Source of the DNA: Bolinopsis microptera
Taxonomy: Eukaryota > Ctenophora > Tentaculata > Lobata > Bolinopsidae
Assembly (NCBI RefSeq): GCF_026151205.1
Contig: NC_087073.1
Location: 17,884,837-17,948,836 of the forward strand
Direction: 5' to 3'
DNA: 64,000 nt
In this document: positions 11,882 to 22,850 of the stretch, one piece after another
Numbering within the stretch: position 1 is the first letter of the stretch
How the letters are laid out: the number at the start of each line of letters is the position of its first letter
Notes under the pieces: generated by a model
Databases searched by the model: none
What the model was told of the DNA's origin: nothing
Seen by the model: only the letters and a program-made list of their open reading frames with translations
Program-made: the position numbers and the translations under genes

Positions 11882-12168
11882 GGTACCGCGACAATTGTGA
11901 ATTGACCCCCCGACAATTGACCCCCATGTAACTACACTGGGTCAATTGATCGGGTTAGGGTCAGGGTCAAGGTCAGAGTCAGTGGTCAGTGGTCAGGGTT
12001 AGGGTTAGGGTTAGGGTCCTGGGTCAGGGTCAGGGTCAGGGTCAGGGTCAGGGTCAGGGTCAGGGTCAGGGTCAGGGTCGGGGTCAGGGTCAGGGTCAGG
12101 GTCAGGGTTAATTGTATTAAATTATATTGTCGGGGGTTAATTGTCGGGGGGTAAATTGTCGCCCACCC
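11882..12168. mobile_element. Inverted-repeat element with a telomere-like core (TTAGGG and GGGTCA)
   Basis: Inverted ends contain CGACAATT, ACCCCCCGACAATT and ACCCCC on the left (about 11889-11925), matched by GGGGGTTAATTGTCGGGGGG and AAATTGTCG on the right (about 12132-12161). The flanks carry GTCATTTA at 11874-11881 and 12169-12176, an 8-bp duplication (9 bp with one mismatch). The core from about 11945 to 12117 starts as GGTCA variants, passes through four TTAGGG units near 11997-12017, then becomes a regular GGGTCA hexamer array. The hexamer looks derived from TTAGGG. No coding capacity; the minus-strand LTLTLT frame here is a repeat artefact. Confidence 0.75.
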
Positions 12169-12177
12169 GTCATTTAA

Positions 12178-12420
12178 TGTAATTACATAATACAATATAA
12201 TACATAATACAATGTAAATGTTGCTGTTACAAAATGTATAGCTAACATAAGCGAGCGTTCATGTATGACGTCAGCAGCCGAGGGAAAATGGTATTTGGAA
12301 ATGCTGACGGTTGCTGACAGGAGGGGGAAGTATGAGCCTTGTTAACGTCAACAAAAATACGTGAATTCAAATCAATTTTATTAGCAATAAAACGTCACTA
12401 ATTTCCTTAAAATTAGTACT
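12178..12420. other. Short stretch without a gene
   Basis: AT-rich DNA between the telomere-core element and the Penelope-like remnant. I see no motif I can assign. Confidence 0.4.
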
Positions 12421-13442
12421 CGAACTGAACTCTGGTGACCAACTGCTTAAATCAGTCACACACTAATTTTCCCTGCCTCATGCCTACTACTGGAAACTGT
12501 ATCTCCAGACAAGTGTCAGACGTTACTATGCATTGGTTGCTCTTCAAAAAGGTTAGCAAAAAGATAAAGAGTGCGACCCTGATAAACTTTTGGGAGAGAT
12601 TCATCGACGACATATTTGGAGTGTGGATGGGGACAGCGGGACAATTTACAATGTTTGTCGAATTGTTGAACAAACTGGCTAAATCAAACTGGCAGAACCA
12701 TATAGAATCAAGGTTAACTTTTTAGACCTTACCTTGAGCTTGGACTCAGAAAATCAGATCTGGTACAAGCTATTTAGAAAGGAAACAGATGCTAGGAACT
12801 ACTTGAGATCAGATACATATGTAGTTTCCAACCCCACCATGTGTAGAGGACCTGGGCGAACTAAAGGAGGATCTTGCCAGATGCGGACACAACAACAACG
12901 GTGACAAACTAGAAGAAATCGAGCCGAAAGCAATACAGAGGTCTATTGAGAACCCAGGAAATCCAACCAGAGACACTGAGGATAAGACACAACAGAGCCT
13001 CGTATTTTCCGTACAACACTCTTGATAACATTAGTCTTACAAAGTTGGTTAAGAACTTAATCTGGTCATTAAGCTACTAGGTTAATGTTATGTGGGGATG
13101 TACGGATAGTATTTGCCACTAGGAAACACCCTTCAATCGGTAATACACTAGAAAAGAATCGACAACTGGAAACCCTTGATGTAGGACAATTACAGAGGTG
13201 TAATGGACCTAGCTGCAAAATTTGCCCCGTCCTCTTTGACAAGGACTCAAAAGATCATGGTCAACAACATAGAACTGGTGCTAGACGGAACTCTAAAATG
13301 CAAGGACAAGCATGTTATCTACCTTATTGGTCATAATTATCACGGAAATTACTTTCACACTGAAGACCTCAGCGTGAATAATTATGTCCGTGAAAATAAT
13401 GTCTGTGGTATTAAGGTCCGTGAATAATAAAGTCCGATAATT
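12421..13442 (+). pseudogene. Penelope-like retroelement remnant: RT palm end and zinc-knuckle/linker region
   Basis: Several frames must be joined to read it. The first carries RFIDDIFGVWMGT, the YIDD-type catalytic motif of reverse transcriptases. After a shift near 12710 the next frame reads NFLDLTLSLDS and YKLFRKETDARNYL, the typical block that follows the palm in Penelope-like elements. Further on are QRCNGPSCKICPVL (a CxxxxCxxC linker) and, after another shift near 13240, LKCKDKHVIYLIGHNYHG, the strand at the start of the GIY-YIG-type region. Frameshifts and stops show it is dead. This order (RT, NFLDL block, Cys linker, GIY-like start) is known for Penelope-like elements; the assignment is strong, the subfamily open. 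Confidence 0.75.
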
Positions 13443-13800
13443 ATTTCCATTAATTTTATGTATGGTGTAAAACAGTGTAGAGAAGTGTACGATCGAAGAA
13501 TATTTCCAGATTTAAACATGTAACAATTGTTGTTTAAATGCTACCTGAAGCTGTTCAAATGAAATTGAACTGGGAGAATCGAGAAGATTACAAGTCACAG
13601 CTACGTACAACAATCAGGGTCAGGAATGAAAAGGGATACGTAGATAGAGTTCCTTATAATCCCTGACTACGACATGGAGCTGAAGGCAGATCTGGGAGGG
13701 TCTGGGCACAATATTATATTGCTATTATATTATCATCTGCACACTTATACTTTAACTTAGCTTAAACTAATTACAACACTACAAATCCATTACATTTATT

Positions 13801-13912
13801 GAGGATATGAGTATGACGTAGTTATGTCGATACGTTATTCAACTATTTATTTCTATTAGAATCTGTCTTCACTAAGTCTATTTAGAGACAATCAGAAATT
13901 TGAATCATTTAT
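13801..13912 (+). repeat. Penelope-type 3' repeat, shared with 47129-47239; hammerhead-like pattern
   Basis: About 110 bp here and at 47129-47239 are clearly related (GAGTATGACGTAG, TGTCGATACGTTATTCA, ATTAGAATC, GTCTTCACT). Both lie a few hundred bases downstream of Penelope-type coding remnants. The pattern ATATGAG, a short stem with GTA loop, then CGATACG resembles the CTGATGAG-stem-CGAAAC core of hammerhead ribozymes known in Penelope-like elements, but both core boxes are altered. Catalytic activity is therefore doubtful. Confidence 0.5.
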
Positions 13913-15140
13913 CAAGACATTATACTTATACATCACAAAACCTCCGACTTGATTTACAACTTAACTTCACAAACACTAATCATATAATACAAACTTACTC
14001 TGTCGGTTATCATACTATAATTCAAGGCAACATTAGCGTCCGTGAATTGATCTCTGCAGGAGCCCTCCCTTACTAAAACTTGTGTCTTCATCTGCCGTAT
14101 TACTTGGGAATATCGCCGGTCTCAGCTTCAAACATAAAGGTATGATATTTAATAGACGCCGCTCTGCAAACGTCACCTTATCACCTACCTGAAACAGATT
14201 TTAAGATAAGCAACTAAATAAAGATTCGTTGAGATTCTGAGTTTCTGCCCTGACGGCTAACCAAATAAAATTTGGTCGGACAGACTCATCTCGCATATTA
14301 GGAAAAGCAGCTGAGGTTTAAGATATTTACCTTCTTTCAGATTTCTTTTTTAGACTGAACTAAACTTTAAACGATAACCTCTGAATGATCTGAACAACTA
14401 ACTTTAAGGACATCGATCCTAAGAAATGGCCGTTTTTAAAAGCTTTAAAAAATTTCAAAGGGTCTACACAATGTCAATAACGCGCGGCCGGCTGGCGCTA
14501 GATATTGTAAAAGGCTTACGATTTTTTCCTTTATTCATCAGAAAGTCAATGTGGCAGACATAAAGAGCTAAAACTCTGTCAAAGCTTCTAGATCAATCTT
14601 TTGATACTGTTTAGGCGGTAACTACGGAATTTGCAACGATTCAACTCTAACGATACTATTACACAATACACGATACAACGATATGTATTACTAATGTGTA
14701 ATCACAAATCGCGCGTTATCGCACTTTGGTATGAGAAATCAATAATAGTGTTAATTCTTCGGGATGGTACACTTTATTCAATCTTCTAAAGTTTTAAATT
14801 CTAGTGCAATGGTCATGGTTCTCGACAATAAATTAGAAGTCAGTTAAATATTGAATCTTTAATCTAAATATAATTCTAACCAGAGTATAGGAGGTGCTAT
14901 TTTCAGGTCCGTCTAGATCTCTGATAGGAAAAGTTAGTGGATCACTGGATCCGTCCCTGAAGTGAAACAAATGTTACTATCTTGCAAATGTTAACCATTT
15001 TATTTCGATTAGAATCGAATTTAACATACTTAAACTTGATATGATGTAATAATGAGGTACGTGTAAAAATCAAGGGTATCTCTCGAGCCAGTTCAGCTTG
15101 TGTAATACAACAAAATAAATAGGGAAAAATAAGGGAGAGT
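13913..15140. other. Stretch with no recognisable gene
   Basis: AT-rich DNA with one GC-rich patch near 14478-14500 (CGCGCGGCCGGCTGGCGC). No splice-consistent exon or defined mobile element could be supported. Confidence 0.4.
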
Positions 15141-15142
15141 AC

Positions 15143-15739
15143 CTGGTGCCATGCTGTGTCAACAGAAGCGTTGAGGATAAATTCAGTGAGCATTAGTTGG
15201 AAAGGATTGTCATCAGTTACTGTGTGAGTTAGTGTTGTGGTGGACGAAAGGATAAGCCGCTGATCAGGGATATAGGCCCCTCCTCACGAACTCTCTGCTG
15301 TGTTGGCGCAACGAGTGAGACTTTGGGGTGGTCAAAAGATGTGATGGTCCCGTCAAGTCTTGGCGAAACTCAACATAGGTCAGATAGGTAGAAAACAATG
15401 CCATTGGAAAACTCTATCCAATGCAATAGTCACATTATAGTCATTTCTAGAAAAAAAATAAACCTGGTTAATGTTGTTTAATGTGAGAGAATAAGATAAA
15501 AGAGTCGACCAATTTTTGTCAGTGTAAATATTGTCAAACAGCGGGCTCCAAAATCGTCTAGGGGGAAAGAGCCCTGAATATCAGCTATCTGCCTTAGTAC
15601 CTTGGCTCTAAAGTCTAAATTATGCAGCGATGACGACATAAAAAGTCGCTGTATCATGGCAAATCTTGCTTTGTCAGAACTAAAAGAAGGTTTAGGAGCA
15701 AAGTAAATATCAGACTTAAGATATGAAAGCACAGAAAGA
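15143..15739 (-). pseudogene. Possible host-gene exons or decayed gene, minus strand; unrecognised
   Basis: Two exon-like blocks with protein-like composition. Block one, 15739 down to 15478, follows a ctcag acceptor and reads SVLSYLKSDIYFAPKPSF, DKARFAMIQRLFM, NLDFRAKVLRQIADIQGS and PLDDFGARCLTIFTL before a TAA. Block two, 15259-15143, has a gatcag acceptor, 39 codons (VTDDNPFQLMLTEFILNA, VDTAWHQ) and a CCAG|gtactc donor. Between them, readable pieces such as YLTYVEFRQDL occur in shifted frames. I could not chain the blocks with matching phases, so this is either a broken gene or exons of a gene whose other parts I missed. Family unknown. Confidence 0.3.
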
Positions 15740-15798
15740 CTGAGTCAAATGTACAATTGTAGCTGCTGTCAGCTATTCTGCATCAAATAAAATATTAA

Positions 15799-16344
15799 GG
15801 GGCCATCTACTTAGGACGTCCAGCAAAAAGGGAGGGGGAGGTGGTTTTGGAATTTCGGACAAATCCGGACAGTGATAGGGAGTGGTTTCTGAAAATCAGG
15901 ACGTCCGGAAATTTTGGCAGAATTAACGAAAAAGTCGCATTTATTTCAACTCTTTGACACTAATTACTCAGTAAGTTTAGATCCCTGTATTTTGAACGAG
16001 AAGTCGTTTCCCAGAGCAGCTCATGAGAGCCGAGACACAACTCGCATATTCTGCTACTGCCTTAAAACTTATTCCATTGGATGGCTACCTACTTAAGTAC
16101 CTTAATGTAACTGTGCTAAACTTGTTCGACACTAAATGTATTATTGTCTATTCTAAGTGACTACACATTTTATTAACAATGAATTTGAGTTGGTTTTATT
16201 TGTACTCTTTAAAGTAGCTGGAAATCCGGACGTCCGGGGGAGGGGGTTTGAAAATTCGGACACACCCGGACAGGGGGAGGGGGTGCTCCCCGGGGGTGGT
16301 CTGAAAATCTGCAATTTTGACGGATGTCCCAAGTAGATGGCCCC
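15799..16344. mobile_element. Harbinger-like non-autonomous element with TAA target duplication
   Basis: Inverted ends GGGGCCATCTACTT and AAGTAGATGGCCCC bound a 546-bp unit flanked by TAA at 15796-15798 and 16345-16347. A 3-bp TWA-type duplication and G-rich ends are features of PIF/Harbinger elements. Subterminal blocks rich in GGACGTCCGG and GGGGAGGGGG occur near both ends (15820-15910 and 16225-16300), probable transposase binding repeats. No transposase frame is present. It sits directly next to the possible exon block ending at 15739. Confidence 0.8.
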
Positions 16345-16469
16345 TAAAGTCTAAACAAAAGTTCTCAAAACGTACACAACGAGAGAGTGTCGACCTACAT
16401 GTCAATGAAACAGACTGTTTCATTGTTTGAGACAACACGTGTGTTTGCGCGCAATTCTGGAATAATCCG

Positions 16470-17215
16470 AGAGATGAACTGTAGCGAGTGTAACTTTATA
16501 GTGTGCAGATGATTGTGTACTTCGATGTATACTATTTCTGCACGTACAGGATCCTTTGTAAGGGGTCATTCACATATTTAGTTATCACTCGCTAAGGAAA
16601 AAGGGGTGGGGGAATAGGACATGGTTTATAATACACGCTTAACATGTTACTGTTTGCTAACCAATACAGCAATACTGATTACTGGGGTAGGTTCACTGAT
16701 AGTGTTTCTCAGAGATATAGATGGCTGTAAATTATGCTAATAAATATATAAAAATAAATATGGTCAAATGTTAAACAATGAGATGATTTAAGAGAAGCAA
16801 ATATTAGTGGACTGAAATTATAATCTGATAAAGTGCAGCTGTGAACTCAATTGAGATGAACTGGATCAGTGTAACTTTACACTGTAATGTGTATTATATA
16901 GCGTGTACATCAATCATCAATGTATGCTATTTCTGACGACCTATGATCCTTTGTATAATAAGGGGTCATCCACATGTTTAGTAATCACTCGCTCAGGAGA
17001 AGGGGGTGGTGGGGGGGGGGGAGATGTTGGAGGGTTTTAAACGCAATTAATATGTAAACATGTATACTGTATAGCAGGGTACCAGATAATGAGATAAAGC
17101 TAAACTAGTAGGCAGGGCATAGCTAATACTGTGGTACTGTTGGCTAACAAATATTGGGGTATAGGTTCGCTTACATAGTATTTTTCAGAGATCATGGCTG
17201 TAAAAAATACAAGAG
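16470..17215. repeat. Diverged tandem duplication of a ~370-bp segment
   Basis: Unit one (about 16470-16850) and unit two (about 16851-17215) share ordered blocks: GAGATGAACTG, AGTGTAACTTTA, ATCCTTTGTA, AAGGGGTCATYCACATRTTTAG, ATCACTCGCT with a following G-rich tract, and a final CAGAGATATAGATGGCTG-like block. Similarity is patchy with many small length changes, so the duplication is old. No coding potential recognised. Confidence 0.7.
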
Positions 17216-19750
17216 TATTATACCCAACAATCAACATTCAAGACCAGCGAACTGATAGCTACTTCAGAAGCAATGAAACTACGATCTTCTAGATAAAATG
17301 AGTCATAGTACTTTCAGCCGGAGCCATCATAAGTGACATAAATCTAAAAGATAGTATGGTTATGGTTTTCAATACTATTTAAACAATGTACTATGTCAGC
17401 AAGTTGGTTGATATTGGATTTCTAGAATGTTCTACATTCGATTTTAGCGTAAAAAATATTACTTGTATTTTTTATCCGAATCTATTGGAGTCCGATTAGG
17501 CGTTGCACTGTGGTTACCTAATTACGAGAAATATTTAAAAGGTCGAAATTAAATACGGTGGTTTTCCAAAAACAAAAAAAACATCATATTTTCACGTATT
17601 TTCTTAGATTATGACTTTGTCGATTTACTATCAATATAGTTAACTATCAGTATATGATTCAACTAACAAATGAACACTAGTATTTCAACTAGGGGACTAC
17701 ACTGGAGAGAGAAACGTCCCTGAACCAGAAGATCAAGAAGAAATTGACTTGTAATTTTTCACATTTTATTTAATTGATTTTCTCATATAATATTGGGTTT
17801 TACTTTTTGTAAAATGTTAAGAAATGAAAAAAATCTCTAAATACCATGATTGAATGTGGGGTATGAAATGAGATGGTTTTCGGTAAGAAATCCCATATTT
17901 TCGGTCCCAAATCAAATTTAGGTCACCGGAATTTCGTACCTTTTAAATATGTCTCGTAAGGTAATCAGAGTGACTCTTACCTACAAAGCAATCTCAAACC
18001 GCCAAAATTCCTGACCTTCAAATCTAAGAGAGGTGGGCTTCCGACAAATAAAAAGTACAAGAATCAGTGCAGACAGTGATATCGAGAAGGGAAGAAACCA
18101 GTGGCGTAACGTTGACTGTTGGCGATCCTACGCAGTACTTCAGACGGGTCCGAATATCTGAACAACGTGATAAGGGACAAGGTTACAAGATATTTGAAAG
18201 ACAAGCTGGAGCCCCAGAGACGAAATCTCCTGGAGGTCTGTCGGAAAAATCACTCTCTGTACATCTGAACCAGCTTGTCTGAATCTATCTGTGTCCACCT
18301 CCTTTCTCAGTCGCGAGTGAAAGTGGGCCGGCTTTCAAGGTGACGAAAAACGTTGACTGAGCAGATCCTGCCGGAAAACTTAGAAATCAACTTGATGATC
18401 AACTACGACTGAAGAGCCAGAAACTACGAAATATTATATCAGTTCAAGTTCCCTCCTGATTGTTTATTGTTTATATTACATTACCCCGAACAATATGAGC
18501 AAAGACGACTCGTACGACGAGAGTATGGTTACGGAGTCAAATGAAGAGCCAGTTAGATTTATACTGACGGATCAGGTGATGAGGACATTGCGTAGGGTAG
18601 CATACTAGCATGTGTTAATTTACAGATTCTGACACAACAACTTTTGTATCCTTTTATAGCTGTACTGATTACAAGCCGTCTCACCATAATTATAAACTGC
18701 AGCACTTAACTCTGACACTAAAACCTGGTATCCGCTACTTTATAGGTATATTACAATACCTATTTTATAATTACAATAGTATGTACAAGCACAAACACAG
18801 CATAAGCTTACCCAACAAACCAGCTTACCCAACAAACCAGCTTATTTAATTTTGCCTGGGCTATTATATTGACTATTGAGGTTTAATGATGATATGGAAT
18901 TGAATTCTATATAAATTTACACTATATGTGGTTGGGGCATTTTGCATAATAAATATGGTTACTACTCATATATATCATATTATTTGATTGGTATTCGATT
19001 TCTGATTATTTCTTAGGAATATGATTATTATATCTCAATTTGGCTTTAGGTAGGGTGCCCCGCTAAAAGAACTGGATTCTTCCAGGAAGCATCCCGTGCA
19101 CAGACCTTTCACCTTGGTCTACATATATATTAAATTATTAACCATTCATTCTGTATGTGCACGAAAATTTATTTCAATCAAAAAACCAACTCTGACACTA
19201 TAACAACCCCATGGTATCCTTTATTGATTACAAGCACAAGCACATCTCACCTAACAAACTGGCACTTTTAACTCTGACAGTGTTTCATTGATTAATTAAT
19301 AACGAATTAATTGGGGACGAATAATTGGAAGATTTTTGACCGACATCGGGATTAAGCCAGGATCCCGGTCGAACCTTAACCGCAATCATAACAGTAGCCT
19401 CAGACCGGACCGAAACAGTTTTTGCCCCTAATTCTTTAGGGAAGCATTTTTACTACGTCATCGACCGGGTGATTTGGAATCAGCGTCCAAAAATACACCG
19501 CGGTTCAGGTTATTTTCATACCCTGATTAGGACCTTTTTATTTCACACAATATTTTATTGAGACGAGCGATTTAGTAGGAGCGGATTATTTGAATTGTTT
19601 TGATATGATGTGATGAAAACCCCGTTAATTTATTAAAATGGTTTTAAAATCGATGGTCATTCTTGTTTCTCAATTCTATGCGAAAGATTAAAAACTTGAT
19701 AATCTAGTTAAGAACTTTATATTGGCTGTAACTAATACTATAAGTGCCTC
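17216..19750. other. Mostly unassigned sequence; one weak first-exon candidate at 18495
   Basis: No supported gene. At 18104 there is a CAGTGGCGTAACG end motif like the hAT-type short elements elsewhere in the window, without a readable partner end. A short frame from ATG at 18495 (MSKDDSYDESMVTESNEEP...) reaches a possible CAG|gtgatg donor near 18573, but no downstream exon with matching phase was found. Short direct repeats occur at 18690-18790 versus 19185-19290 (AACTCTGACACTA, TGGTATCC, GATTACAAGC). Confidence 0.35.
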
Positions 19751-20345
19751 AACTTTGACCCGGGGATATACTTTAATATACTTTAATATACTTTGCATGA
19801 ATTGAACGAAATTAGAGATATAGCTGCATGCAACAGATGTTGGGAAAATCTTTTTCAAGGGTACAGTTTACCGCATTAAGGTATTTTTAAGAATCATTTT
19901 TGTCGGTAAGATCCTGTTTTATAATAATAATAATAATAATTAATATACTTTAATGTACTTTAATATACCTATATTATCTCCATTAAAATTTTGAACCATA
20001 TTAAAGTATATTAAAATGTAGGTTTTTTTCCAATTTTGACCCGGGATATACTTTAATATACTTTAATATACCTATATTATAAAAATATATGTGATAAATG
20101 TTGTTTTATTTCATGTATAGATTAGATTTACCTTTCATGTAAAGTTAGTCTTGTTCAAAGATATTGATACTTGACCAATTTATGAGCCAAAATAGGCCTA
20201 TATGAAGTATGAGTTCAGGGGACTAGCAATTGGCTTATCTTCTAATCTACTAATTGTAGGTATATTAAAGTATATTAAAATGTAGGATTTTTTCCGATTT
20301 TGACCCGGGATATACTTTAATATACTTTAATATGGTTGGTCCCCC
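19750..20345. repeat. AT-rich inverted-repeat units with TTTAATATAC motifs
   Basis: The motif GACCCGGG(G)ATATACTTTAATATAC recurs at about 19757, 20038 and 20302, and its inverse TATTAAAGTATATTAAAATG occurs at about 19999 and 20261. Paired inverse and direct motifs enclose short GTAGG-TTTTT spacers, so at least two palindromic units are present. They end in a 20-base C run at 20341-20360. No coding sequence. Confidence 0.65.
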
Positions 20346-20360
20346 CCCCCCCCCCCCCCC
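20341..20360. repeat. C20 homopolymer
   Basis: Twenty consecutive C residues. Similar G or C runs occur at 48988-49006, 52661-52675, 53334-53354 and 58904-58930, often at the edge of mobile elements. The exact lengths are the least reliable bases in any assembly. Confidence 0.8.
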
Positions 20361-22060
20361 ATATATTATGAATTTTAAAACATATACCTGTTGTGAACTC
20401 GGAGATCATAATAACAGTATTCACTATTCATGGGGTTCCGGGTTGCTTGACCAAAGAGACTAAATTAGTTCCCCACAAAACTCTATTTCGAAAATATAGA
20501 CAATGACAACCTTTAACATTTTTTAAGTCCAATTGCAAATGACAAAAGTGTAGCAAAGTCTGCTGATTACTGACAATTTAACAGAAACCTTTAAACCTAG
20601 AGGGGATATTAAAAACATATAAGTGATACGCAAGGATTTAATTAGCAGGAGCTTTCAAAATATTTATGTAAATCGTCTTCAGCTGACCTTCAGATGACCT
20701 TCAAACACCTTTAAAGTTGTCTCCCTTTGAATCATCCGCCGAATGATCTGATCAGCTGCCGAATAAAAGCAACGAACAAAGACACATCCGCCGAATGATC
20801 TGATCAGCTGCCGAATGATGGCAACGAACAAAGAAACAGGAAACAGTTGTAAAATGAAATGACTGAACTATACTATAAGTGCCTCCATATATTATGAATA
20901 AAACCCATACCTGTTGTGAACTCGGAGATGATAATAACAGTATTCACTATTCATGGGGTTCCGGGTTGCTTGACCAAAGAGACTAAATTAGTTCCCCACA
21001 AAACTCTATTTCGAAAATATAGACAATGACAACCTTTAACATTTTTTAAGTCCAATTGCAAATGACAAAATTGTAGCAAAGTCTGCTGATTACTGAAAAT
21101 TTAACAGAAACCTTTAAACCTAGAGGGGGGGTCCGGGACTCTAGGGCGTAAGACTCTAGGGCGTGAGACTTTAGGGCGGCGCCCTAACCCTAACCATCAC
21201 CCTAACCCTAACCCTTATCCTAACCCTAACCCTAACCCTAACCCAAACCCTAACCCTAACCCTAACCCTAAGACCCTAGAGTCTTACGCCCTAGAGTCTT
21301 ACGCCCTAGAGTCCGGACCCCCTAGAGGGGATATTAAAAACATATTATAAGTGATACGCAAGGATTTAATTAGCAGGAGCTTTCAAAATATTTATGTAAA
21401 TCGTCTTCAGCTGACCTTCAGATGACCTTCAAACACCTTTAAAGTTGTCTCCCTTTGAATCATCCGCCGAATAATCTGATCAGCTGCCGAATAAAAGCAA
21501 CGAACAAAGAAACATCCGCCGAATGATCTGATCAGCTGCCGAATGATGGCAACGAACAAAGAAACAGGAAACAGTTGTAAAATGAAATGACTGAACTATA
21601 CTATAAGTGCCTCAATATATTATGAATAAAACCCATACCTGATGTGAACTCGGAGATGATAATAACAGTATTCACTATTCATGGGGTTCCGGGTTGCTTG
21701 ACCAAAGAGACTAAATTAGTTCCCCACAAAACTCTATTTCAAAATTATAGACAATGACAAGCTTTAACATATTTTAAGTCCAATTGCAAATGACAAAAGT
21801 GTAGCAAAGTCTGCTGATTACTGACAATTCAACAGAAACCTTTAAACCTAGAGGGGATATTAAAAACATATAAGTGATACGCAAGGATTTAATTAGCAGG
21901 AGCTTTCAAAATATTTATGTAAATCGTCTTCAGCTGACCTTCAGATGACCTTCAAACACCTTTAAAGTTGTCTCCCTTTGAATCATCCGCCGAATGATCT
22001 GATCAGCTGCCGAATGATGGCAACGAACAAAGAATCAGGAAACAGTAAAATGAAATGATT
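20361..22060. repeat. Three tandem copies of a ~520-bp unit
   Basis: Copies begin at about 20361, 20887 and 21613 with ATATATTATGAAT and share long blocks (CTGTTGTGAACTCGGAGAT, TTCATGGGGTTCCGGGTTGC, AACCTAGAGGGGATATTAAA, GATCTGATCAGCTGCCGAAT). Copies one and two end in CTATACTATAAGTGCCTC; copy three stops early near 22060. Copy two is longer only because it carries the 192-bp element at 21129-21320. Within each unit a 50-bp block with CATCCGCCGAAT is itself doubled in copies one and two but single in copy three. Sequence identity between copies is high, so the array is young. Confidence 0.9.
21129..21320. mobile_element. Inverted-repeat element with a CCCTAA telomere-repeat core
   Basis: Ends read GGGTCCGGGACTCTAGGGCG and its inverse (CGCCCTAGAGTCCGGACCC), with further CTCTAGGGCG units inside each arm. 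The core (about 21183-21268) is roughly fourteen CCCTAA telomere units with a few variants. The site is empty in the two sister tandem copies, which read AACCTAGAGGGGATATT; here CCTAGAGGGG stands on both sides (21119-21128 and 21321-21330), a 9- to 10-bp target duplication. That comparison makes insertion certain rather than inferred. No coding capacity. Confidence 0.85.
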
Positions 22061-22079
22061 GAACAAAGAGATTAAATTA

Positions 22080-22700
22080 ATTCCCTCCAAAAACTCTTAT
22101 CCAACGAGAAAATATTGCACTGATTATATATGTGCAAATGCAATGCACGAGTCTAACAGTTGCAGTAACTAGACATGACTAACACGTCGCGCGCGGCATC
22201 AGAAATATAGGAGGAAATCTGGCACCACGATTTGTGGTGCCAGTTTGTGGCTGTCTATAGAGCCCTCTTTTGCCGCCTACGGCGGTCGCGCGCTACTGCA
22301 AGCGAGAGGGCTCTGGTTAGAGCAAGTTTTACATGAACAACCTGAGCCGCACATATTTATTTTTAAATTGTAATTGGTAATTTCACCTAACCATGTGTTT
22401 TCCCGCCGCTGCAGGCGCGCTTGTTTCACAAGTAAAGAAGGCGGGCGCGCGCCACTGCAAGCGCAAGGGCTATGGATAAAGCAAATTGTTGTAGCGCGAT
22501 GCGTTACTGTGCCGCGCCGCGCACTCAATAAGGCTTCTCACAACGACAGATCTCTAAATCGGCGAGATGCGCTACTGTGCCGCGCCGAGCTGAGATGAAT
22601 TGACATCGTCAATTAAAGCAAATTGGTAATGATGAATGAAATAATTCATGTGGTTTAAATAAAATAAAAACTTCAATGTACAATAACTCCCTATTCCAAC
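22080..22700. repeat. Cluster of GC-rich short-element fragments (M2-related)
   Basis: At 22275-22346 the 3' half of M2 is present (GGTCGCGCGCTACTGCAAGC to GGTTAGAGCAAG). At 22381-22490 a diverged variant reads TTCACCTAACCATGTG, CGCGCTTGTTTCACAAG and GCGGGCGCGCGCCACTGC up to AAAGCAA. Repeats of GATGCGYTACTGTGCCGCGCC follow at 22498 and 22566. Target duplications are not clean. Both-strand open frames in this area are by-products of the palindromic repeats. Confidence 0.65.
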
Positions 22701-22719
22701 TATTTTACTGGAACTAATA

Positions 22720-22841
22720 TTACCTGGGGACCCCAGGCTATTATGTTCATAAACATATTACCTGGGGACCCCAGGCTATTATGTTCATAAACATTATGAA
22801 TAAAGATTTGGCGGAATGACAGGCTGAGCGCGGCCCAGTAA
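22720..22841. mobile_element. Short element M1 with internal duplication, 9-bp target duplication
   Basis: The unit starts TTACCTGGGGACCCCAGG and ends GCGCGGCCCAGTAA. GAACTAATA flanks it at 22711-22719 and 22842-22850, a perfect 9-bp duplication. The first 37 bp are doubled in tandem relative to the copy at 7314. No coding capacity. Confidence 0.9.
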
Positions 22842-22850
22842 GAACTAATA

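Noticed and set aside
11986-12195. Minus-strand frame rich in LTLTLT and PNPNPN
   Set aside because: It is the translation of the GGGTCA hexamer array and carries no protein signal.
22277-22598. Overlapping frames on both strands in GC-rich DNA
   Set aside because: They fall in M2-related fragments with inverted structure, which opens frames by chance.
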